Part shown: in pieces, positions 14,170 to 18,495 of the stretch
Layout of the letters: each line of letters starts with the position of its first letter
How positions within the stretch are numbered: the stretch's first letter is position 1
DNA from: JACRBK01 sp964427955
Lineage (GTDB): Bacteria; Chloroflexota; Anaerolineae; Aggregatilineales; Aggregatilineaceae
Direction: 5' to 3'
DNA length: 18,495 nt
Assembly (NCBI GenBank): GCA_964427955.1
Contig: CAYRWY010000062.1
Location: forward strand, 1-18,495
Notes under the pieces: model-generated
The model's input: the letters and a program-made list of their open reading frames with translations, nothing else
What the model was told of the DNA's origin: nothing
The model's database searches: none
Made by a program: the position numbers and the translations under genes

Positions 14170-14847
14170 TTAGCCTTCAAACCGGTAGCCAACCCCCCGC
14201 ACCGTGACAATCCGCAGAGGATTGGACGCGTCGTTTTCGATCTTTTCTCGCAGCCACCGCACATGCACGTCTACGGTTTTGGTCCCGCCGCTGTAGTCAT
14301 ACCCCCAAACGCGTTCGAGCAGCAGATCGCGCGAGAGCACGGCGCCCTGATTGCGCATCAAGGTGGCCAGGAGATCGAACTCCTTATGCGTCATGCGCAG
14401 TTCCTCGCCGCCGCGAGTCACCCGGCGGGCGATCAAGTCCACCGCCAGATCGCCGGACTCCAGCTTGTTGACGGTCGCCCGGGCGGACGGCGCGCGGCGT
14501 AGGATCGCGCGGACCCGTGCCAGGAATTCGCCCAGACTGAACGGCTTGGTGATGTAATCGTCGGCCCCGATTTCGAGACCTACGATCCGATCCACCTCGC
14601 TGCCGCGCGCCGTAAGCATCATGATCGGCACGTCGGACTCATTGCGGACGATCCGGCACACGGACAGCCCGTCCAGGGTGGGGAGCATGACGTCCAGGAC
14701 GATCAAGTCCGGGGCATGTTCCCGCGCCAGCGTCAACGCTTCGGCGCCATCGCCACTTTGAATGACTTTATAATCTTCCTGAGCTAGATTGTATGCCAGG
14801 GTTTTTCTCAGGGTATCGTCGTCTTCGACTAATAAGATCGTTTTCAT
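14170..14847 (-). CDS. OmpR/PhoB-family response regulator
   Basis: A 225-residue DNA-binding regulator. The receiver domain (about 1-118) has the acidic pocket 'VEDDD', phospho-acceptor D52 in 'LIVLDVMLP', a conserved Thr in 'MMLTA' and Lys in 'YITKPFS'. The C-terminal winged helix (about 130-225) has 'MTHKEFDLLATLM', 'LLERVWGYDY' and 'TKTVDVHVRWLREKIE', close to PhoP, RegX3 and PhoB. ATG 14847 was chosen because GAGGA (14862-14858) lies 10 nt upstream; a TTG at 14856 would add three residues but sits 1 nt from the same site. The kinase gene follows with no gap. Three 11-bp repeats in the upstream region are likely its own binding site. Confidence 0.94.
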   Translation of the reverse strand: MKTILLVEDDDTLRKTLAYNLAQEDYKVIQSGDGAEALTLAREHAPDLIVLDVMLPTLDGLSVCRIVRNESDVPIMMLTARGSEVDRIVGLEIGADDYITKPFSLGEFLARVRAILRRAPSARATVNKLESGDLAVDLIARRVTRGGEELRMTHKEFDLLATLMRNQGAVLSRDLLLERVWGYDYSGGTKTVDVHVRWLREKIENDASNPLRIVTVRGVGYRFEG

Positions 14848-14909
14848 GACCCTCAATTCCTCATATGGCCAATCCCTTATCCTATCTTATTTGTCCCCTA
14901 TTCACCGGA

Positions 14910-14953
14910 AATCTAATTTAAGATTTCTTAAAGGTTTTTTAACGCTTTGTGAA
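14910..14953 (-). promoter_or_regulatory. PHO-box-like 11-bp direct repeats before the regulator gene
   Basis: Read on the minus strand, three head-to-tail 11-mers abut exactly: TTCACAAAGCG (14953-14943), TTAAAAAACCT (14942-14932) and TTAAGAAATCT (14931-14921). Units 2 and 3 agree at 9 of 11 positions, and unit 1 keeps TT.A.AAA.C. A weaker fourth (TAAATTAGATT) follows at 14920-14910. PhoB, PhoP and RegX3 proteins bind 11-bp direct repeats of this kind. The array is about 75-105 nt before the regulator start, fitting autoregulation. Possible -10 boxes (TAAGAT, TAGGAT) lie between it and the gene. Confidence 0.5.
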
Positions 14954-14990
14954 AGAAGAGGGCGCGCCGGTCCAGGCGCGCGCCCTTCTT
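14953..14990 (-). terminator. Terminator hairpin after the STAS gene
   Basis: A long stem with core GGGCGCGC (14960-14967) / GCGCGCCC (14978-14985), extended outward by AAGAAG/CTTCTT across a 2-nt bulge, overlaps the STAS stop codon. On the minus strand the second arm ends in CTCTTCTT and runs into TTCAC, a moderate U-rich tail that merges with the PHO-box-like repeats. Confidence 0.6.
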
Positions 14991-15321
14991 AGAAGTCATC
15001 CAGGGCGGCCCGCAGGGTGTCATGGATGGCGGAGAAGCGATCAAACCCGACCAACTGGAAGACTCGCTTCACACGGGGTTGCAGCGCGACCAGCTTCAGG
15101 TCACCTGCCTTTTCGCGGCTCTTGCTGATGAAATCGGCGAGAGTTCGCAGCGCGGCGCTGTTGACATACTGGACCTGCGCCATATCGAGCGCCACTTTAT
15201 ACTTGCCCGCATCAAAACAAGTCTGCAAGGTCTTGTCGAGGTCAATCGCGCCATCACTGTCGATGCGCCCTTCTAGCACAAAAATAGTGACTCCCTCTTC
15301 TTCACGTTCGATAATCTTCAT
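14989..15321 (-). CDS. STAS-domain anti-sigma-factor antagonist-like protein
   Basis: A 110-residue single STAS domain like SpoIIAA/RsbV. The candidate phospho-serine is S55 in 'YVNSAALRTL', at the position of the regulatory Ser in RsbV-type proteins, but the usual Asp before it is Asn and the usual Gly is Ala. In the family, an unphosphorylated antagonist frees a sigma factor by binding its anti-sigma kinase; a PP2C phosphatase resets it. No such kinase, phosphatase or sigma gene is in the window, so partners are unknown. ATG 15321 has GAGGAG 8 nt upstream. The gene has its own promoter (15368-15396) and terminator, so it is monocistronic. Confidence 0.9.
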   Translation of the reverse strand: MKIIEREEEGVTIFVLEGRIDSDGAIDLDKTLQTCFDAGKYKVALDMAQVQYVNSAALRTLADFISKSREKAGDLKLVALQPRVKRVFQLVGFDRFSAIHDTLRAALDDF

Positions 15322-15367
15322 GGATCTGGCTCCTCACCGATAGAGTTTTCAGTTCCCCTTCTCCCTT

Positions 15368-15396
15368 ATTGTATACCCTGGGGAAATAATGGTAAA
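15368..15396 (-). promoter_or_regulatory. Sigma-70-like promoter of the STAS gene
   Basis: On the minus strand TTTACC (15396-15391, 4 of 6 to TTGACA), a 17-nt spacer and TACAAT (15373-15368, 5 of 6 to TATAAT). Transcription should begin near 15361, leaving a leader of about 40 nt before ATG 15321. Confidence 0.6.
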
Positions 15397-15436
15397 GTAA
15401 CTTTTCCGTTCAGAGTTGACGCCCTGGTCATTCGCG

Positions 15437-15469
15437 AAAACGCCGCTGGAAAGTCTTCCGGCGGCGTTT
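15437..15469 (-). terminator. Intrinsic terminator after the substrate-binding protein gene
   Basis: A stem AAACGCCGCTGGAA (15438-15451) / TTCCGGCGGCGTTT (15456-15469) with one G:T pair and a 4-nt loop. On the minus strand it ends in GCGTTTTCGCG, a short T tract. It lies 34 bp after the stop at 15504. Confidence 0.7.
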
Positions 15470-15503
15470 GGCATTCGACCGTGGTTATGCTGCGACCATC
15501 AAC

Positions 15504-15821
15504 TTACTGCGCAGCAGGCTGGTAATCAATGAACCACTTGTAGTAGAGATAGTCCGAGAAGCCGTCGGCCTTGACGCTGGCGATGGCGGCATTCATGGGA
15601 TCGACGAGATCACTACCCTTGGGGAAGACGAGACCGAACTCGTCCTTGGAGATGGGATCGCCGACGAGTTNNNNNNNNNNNNNNNNNNNNNNNNNNNNNN
15701 NNNNNNNNNNNNNNNNNNNNNNNNNNNNNNNNNNNNNNNNNNNNNNNNNNNNNNNNNNNNNNNNNNNNNNGGTGAACATCGCGAGCAGAATGAACGTAAT
15801 GACCGTCCTATGCTTTAACAT
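15504..15821 (-). CDS. Amino-acid-type ABC transporter substrate-binding protein, interrupted by assembly gap
   Basis: Two visible ends of what is probably one gene. The N-terminal end (15771-15821) encodes a signal peptide start, 'MLKHRTVITFILLAMFT', with AGGAG 9 nt before ATG 15821. The C-terminal end (15504-15670) encodes about 55 residues including 'DEFGLVFPKGSDLVDPMNAA' and 'DGFSDYLYYKWF', typical of the last helices of family 3 solute-binding proteins (polar amino acids). The 100 N between them is a placeholder; family members of about 250-280 residues imply some 550-600 bp missing. The gap could instead hide a junction of two genes. No permease or ATPase gene adjoins. The frame stays open across the N run only by chance. 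Confidence 0.65.
   Translation of the reverse strand: MLKHRTVITFILLAMFTXXXXXXXXXXXXXXXXXXXXXXXXXXXXXXXXXXLVGDPISKDEFGLVFPKGSDLVDPMNAAIASVKADGFSDYLYYKWFIDYQPAAQ
15671..15770. other. Assembly gap of exactly 100 N
   Basis: A run of N at 15671-15770. Exactly 100 is a common scaffold placeholder, so the true distance is unknown and the sequences on both sides are joined by scaffolding, not by read sequence. Confidence 0.95.
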
Positions 15822-15895
15822 GCGAAATATCTCCTCTATCCTTGTGCATTTGACTCCCAATCAACTCAAGTGTAGTCGTGAATAGACCTTGCCGC

Positions 15896-15926
15896 AAAAA
15901 AGCTGGCTCGCGTCCGGCCCGGCTTT
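15896..15926 (-). terminator. Intrinsic terminator after the zwf-pgl-methyltransferase operon
   Basis: An 8-bp stem (one G:T pair) AAAGCTGG (15899-15906) / CCGGCTTT (15919-15926) overlaps the methyltransferase stop codon. On the minus strand it ends in a run of six T (15901-15896), three of which can pair in the stem base. A 12-nt GC-rich loop may fold further. Confidence 0.7.
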
Positions 15927-16899
15927 AGTCGATTTTGACGATAAAGAGATACCGCTGAAAGCGTTCCGGTTCGCCCTGGCATTCCGCCATTCGGTTCTTG
16001 AACAGAAAGACGTTCCCCTCCTCGTGAAACAGGGGTTCAAGCTCTTGCAGCACGGCGCGTTTGGTGGTCCAGTGACGGAAATTCTGGGCTGCCAGGTCAT
16101 GAATGCTGTAATGGAGTCCTGACGCTGCCAACGCCTGCCCCAGGACGGTCTGGTGGGCGTCCGGTGCTGGAACAGGTGGAGCGAGATAGAAGATTCCCAG
16201 CCTACCGCCCGGCTTGAGCAGCTTGAGCAGCCGTTCGAGCATGATCCGCTGGTCTTGTGCGAAGAAAATGCTGTCGATGGCGATGATCCGGTCGAAGGCG
16301 GCGATGGGCAGCGCGCCGGGTGTTTCTTCGAGATTCGCGCAGACAAAACGCAGCCGTTCCCGTTTGGAGACGGTTCGCTGTTGGGCCAATTCGATGGCAT
16401 GAGCAGCGATGTCCAGCCCGGTGACGCAGGCCCCGGTCCCGTCCGAGAGGTACTCCGCGATCCTGCCGTCGCCGCACCCAAAATCGAGCACGGTCATCCC
16501 CGGCCCGATCTGGATTTCGTCCAGGAGCAGGGCGATCTGAGCCATGTCAGCCGTGCCATGCTGGGCCAGGTCCAGGCCGTAAACCCGCTCACAAAACAGC
16601 GCATGAGCGCGGCTGGGCAGAACGGCCTGGTAGTAATCGTCATAGAACAAAGCCGCCATTGAGTAACGCTGCGCCAGGGCGTCGCCTTCCGCTGTGAGGG
16701 TCGGATCGTCCTGGCCGCCGCCCAGCAGTCCCTTTTCCCGAAGCCCGATGATGAGCTGATCGTAGTGTTCGGCCACGTGAGGAAACTTGATCTCCGCCAG
16801 GGCCGTAATGTCTTGACGCGTGAGCGCCTGGTGAGTCCGCCCCAGGCGCTGGATCACCAGCAGCAGCCGGATCTCCTGCTCATTGAGGTCAGTTTCCAT
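15925..16899 (-). CDS. Class I SAM-dependent methyltransferase with N-terminal helical, winged-helix-like region
   Basis: A 324-residue protein. Residues about 1-75 are helical and charged ('LLLVIQRLGRTHQALTRQDI', then 'LTAEGDALAQRYS') and look like a winged-helix or MarR-type fold. The Rossmann methyltransferase domain has motif I 'VLDFGCGDGRI' (137-147), acidic D163 in 'VTGLDIAAHAIELAQ', motif II-like 'FVCANLEE', motif IV-like 'FDRIIAIDSIFF' and 'LLKPGGRLGIFYLAPP'. The target (small molecule, nucleic acid or protein) cannot be told. The ATG at 16899 overlaps the end of pgl by 11 nt, so translation is coupled. Third gene of the operon, followed by a terminator. A family link to pentose-phosphate metabolism is not known to me. 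Confidence 0.85.
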   Translation of the reverse strand: METDLNEQEIRLLLVIQRLGRTHQALTRQDITALAEIKFPHVAEHYDQLIIGLREKGLLGGGQDDPTLTAEGDALAQRYSMAALFYDDYYQAVLPSRAHALFCERVYGLDLAQHGTADMAQIALLLDEIQIGPGMTVLDFGCGDGRIAEYLSDGTGACVTGLDIAAHAIELAQQRTVSKRERLRFVCANLEETPGALPIAAFDRIIAIDSIFFAQDQRIMLERLLKLLKPGGRLGIFYLAPPVPAPDAHQTVLGQALAASGLHYSIHDLAAQNFRHWTTKRAVLQELEPLFHEEGNVFLFKNRMAECQGEPERFQRYLFIVKID

Positions 16900-17635
16900 G
16901 CGGCCCCGATTTCAAGAGGCTGGCGGCGGCGGTATCGACCATCCATATCAGGCGACCGTCGCGGGGACGGACGATCTGTGACGGGTAGTGTTCCGCCCCG
17001 TGCAGCACGTCGCGCAGCACGGCGGCTTTGCTCTCTCCGGCGACCAGAAAGCGTACTTCGACGGCGGCGTTGAGGGCGGGCGGAGTCAGGGTGAGCCGCC
17101 AGGTCGTGAGCTTTTCCACATAGTTAGGGATCACCCAGCGCGTATTTTCGTGCAGCGCTGCTGTGCCAGGAAAGAGCGACGCAGTGTGCCCATCGTCACC
17201 CATCCCCAACAGCAGCAGATCGAAGCGCGGCCCGGCGGCCTCGCCGAAATAGGTTCGCAGCACCGCTTCGTAGTCCTGCGCGGCCTGGTCGGGATCGCTT
17301 TCGCCGTGCATCCGGTGAATCTGCGCGGCGGGGATGGCGACGTGATCGAGCCAGGCCTCGCGGGCCATCCGGTAATTGCTGTCGGGGTGATCCGGGGGGA
17401 CAGTGCGTTCGTCCCCCCAGAAAATGTGAATTTTCGTCCAATCGACCCGCCCGGCAAACTCTGGCCCGGCCAGCAGGGTGTACAGCGCGCGGGGGGTCGA
17501 TCCGCCCGACAGCCCGATGCTGAACCGCCCGCGGGCGAGGATCGCCTCGGCGGCCAGGGTGACGATTTGTTCGGCGGCAGCGCGGGCCAGCGCCGCGGCG
17601 TCCGGGTAGATTTCAAGGTTATCCATCGTGGTCAT
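16889..17635 (-). CDS. pgl: 6-phosphogluconolactonase
   Basis: A 248-residue DevB/SOL-type lactonase that hydrolyses 6-phosphogluconolactone to 6-phosphogluconate, second step of the oxidative pentose-phosphate pathway. Motifs: 'GLSGGSTPRALY' (41-52), 'FWGDER' (72-77), 'DSNYRMA' (85-91) and 'LLGMGDDGHTASLFPG' (142-157). Cytosolic, no signal peptide. ATG 17635 overlaps the zwf stop in an ATGA tetranucleotide, the usual sign of coupled translation. A GTG at 17659 would add eight residues inside zwf without need. Its 3' end overlaps the methyltransferase start by 11 nt. Confidence 0.95.
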   Translation of the reverse strand: MTTMDNLEIYPDAAALARAAAEQIVTLAAEAILARGRFSIGLSGGSTPRALYTLLAGPEFAGRVDWTKIHIFWGDERTVPPDHPDSNYRMAREAWLDHVAIPAAQIHRMHGESDPDQAAQDYEAVLRTYFGEAAGPRFDLLLLGMGDDGHTASLFPGTAALHENTRWVIPNYVEKLTTWRLTLTPPALNAAVEVRFLVAGESKAAVLRDVLHGAEHYPSQIVRPRDGRLIWMVDTAAASLLKSGPHGN

Positions 17636-18495
17636 TCGCGCTCGCACGCCGTTTGCCACAAGCGTCCGTCCCGGCTCATGAACCGGTCGGATTCGATGGG
17701 CCCCATGCTGTTCCGCCGGTAGGTGACCAGCGAAGGGATAGACGAGCCTTCCCAGGTCCGCAGGATCGGGTCGATCAACTGCCAGGCGGCCTCGATTTCG
17801 TCACTGCGCGTGAACAAAGCAGCGTCTCCGTTGATGGCGTCCAGCAGCAGCCGTTCGTAGGCTTCGGGCAGCGGGCCGTCGCCAAACGACGAGCGGTAAT
17901 GAAAATCCATATCGACCGAACGCGTGTCCTGGTACGATCCGGGAACTTTGGCCTCGAATTTCAGATGAATCCCTTCGTCGGGCTGGATACACAACGACAG
18001 CATGTTCGGCGTGAAGCAGCCTTCGCCGCCCGGATCGAACATCATATGCGGCGGGCACTTGAACACGACGATGATTTCGCTCACCTTGCTGCCAAGTGCC
18101 TTGCCGGAGCGCAGGTAGAACGGCACCCCCTGCCAGCGCCAGTTGTCGATATACAGCTTGAGTGCCGCAAAAGTAGGCGTGCGCGAGTCCGGTGCCACGC
18201 CTGCTGTTTCCCGGTAGCCTTCATACTGGGCGCGGATCGTGTCGCGCGGGTCCACGGGCCGGATCGAGCGCAGCACTTTCACTTTCTCGTTGCGCAGCGC
18301 ATCGGCATTGAAGGACGAGGGCGGCTCCATCCCGACCAGCGCGAGGAGTTGCAGCAGGTGATTCTGGAACATGTCGCGCAAGACTCCAGCATGGTCGTAG
18401 AAGCCGGCCCGGTGTCCGATGTCCACCTGTTCCGCCACGGTGATCTGCACGTGATCCACGTAGTTTCGATTCCACACCGGCTCGAAGATAGTGTT
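17632..18495 (-). CDS. zwf: Glucose-6-phosphate 1-dehydrogenase, N-terminal part missing at window edge
   Basis: The last 287 residues of an enzyme of about 490-510 residues that oxidises glucose 6-phosphate to 6-phosphogluconolactone, making NADPH. The visible part begins 'NTIFEPVWNRNYVDHVQIT', a conserved G6PD signature, and continues with 'RAGFYDHAGVLRDMFQNHL', 'LRSGKAL', 'FKCPPHMMF' and 'EAYERLLLDAINGDAALF', all C-terminal domain landmarks. The Rossmann NADP site and active-site His lie beyond 18495. The GTG near 18477 is an internal Val codon, not a start: the frame is open to the edge and conserved across it. It overlaps pgl by 4 nt and leads the operon. Confidence 0.96.
   Translation of the reverse strand, partial: NTIFEPVWNRNYVDHVQITVAEQVDIGHRAGFYDHAGVLRDMFQNHLLQLLALVGMEPPSSFNADALRNEKVKVLRSIRPVDPRDTIRAQYEGYRETAGVAPDSRTPTFAALKLYIDNWRWQGVPFYLRSGKALGSKVSEIIVVFKCPPHMMFDPGGEGCFTPNMLSLCIQPDEGIHLKFEAKVPGSYQDTRSVDMDFHYRSSFGDGPLPEAYERLLLDAINGDAALFTRSDEIEAAWQLIDPILRTWEGSSIPSLVTYRRNSMGPIESDRFMSRDGRLWQTACERE

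Noticed and set aside
12991..14502. 503-codon plus-strand frame opposite the two-component genes
   Set aside because: Crosses the kinase/regulator junction; both minus-strand genes have full catalytic motifs, so the plus frame is a shadow.
15861..16481. 206-codon minus-strand frame overlapping the methyltransferase
   Set aside because: Out-of-frame shadow with Ser/Arg-rich product; the methyltransferase frame has the SAM motifs.

Overview
The window looks like a chromosomal contig from a Chloroflexota bacterium, most likely of the Anaerolineae type. This is inferred from protein style, not from a marker gene: secreted proteins with Thr/Pro-rich 'TPTPT' linkers, an M23 peptidase fused to four NBR1-type Ig-like domains, a large soluble PAS/GAF histidine kinase, and high-GC coding DNA with tight gene packing. 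No rRNA, tRNA, CRISPR array, transposase or phage structural gene was seen. The sequence is scaffolded: a run of exactly 100 N (15671-15770) interrupts one gene, and the last gene runs off the right edge.

Layout. 1-574 is AT-richer and has no convincing gene, but holds a strong minus-strand intrinsic terminator with no obvious gene in front of it. 575-3445 (+) is an orphan cytosolic sensor kinase (3 PAS, 2 GAF, HisKA, HATPase). Facing it on the minus strand is a compact cluster, in transcription order: a secreted, membrane-anchored pseudo-peptidase (6760-5168), rlmN (5155-4091), a MoaD/ThiS-like sulfur carrier (4085-3840) and an AhpD/CMD-like CxxC protein (3834-3451). Upstream of it lies a paralogous secreted protein with an intact HExxH zinc site (8178-6865), ended by its own terminator, and a HAD-IIA phosphatase (9045-8242). 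The HAD gene is divergent from a + strand pair: NADP-type isocitrate dehydrogenase (9196-10437) and the M23/4xNBR1 protein (10459-12948), 21 bp apart.

A shared bidirectional hairpin at about 12954-12977 separates this pair from a minus-strand two-component system (OmpR/PhoB-type regulator 14847-14170, PhoR-like kinase 14169-12964). Three 11-bp direct repeats resembling a PHO box lie in front of the regulator. Further right, on the minus strand, are a STAS-domain protein (15321-14989) with its own promoter, an amino-acid-type ABC substrate-binding protein broken by the N gap (15821-15504), and an oxidative pentose-phosphate operon zwf (partial)-pgl-methyltransferase (18495-15925) whose genes overlap by 4 and 11 nt.

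How they fit together. Central carbon metabolism that makes NADPH (icd, zwf, pgl) sits beside signalling genes and envelope proteins. Nothing here proves a new multi-gene system. The best candidates for new biology are the peptidase/pseudo-peptidase pair, the M23-NBR1 protein that lacks a signal peptide, the PHO-box-like repeats, the winged-helix-like methyltransferase tied to zwf-pgl, and the orphan terminator near the left edge.
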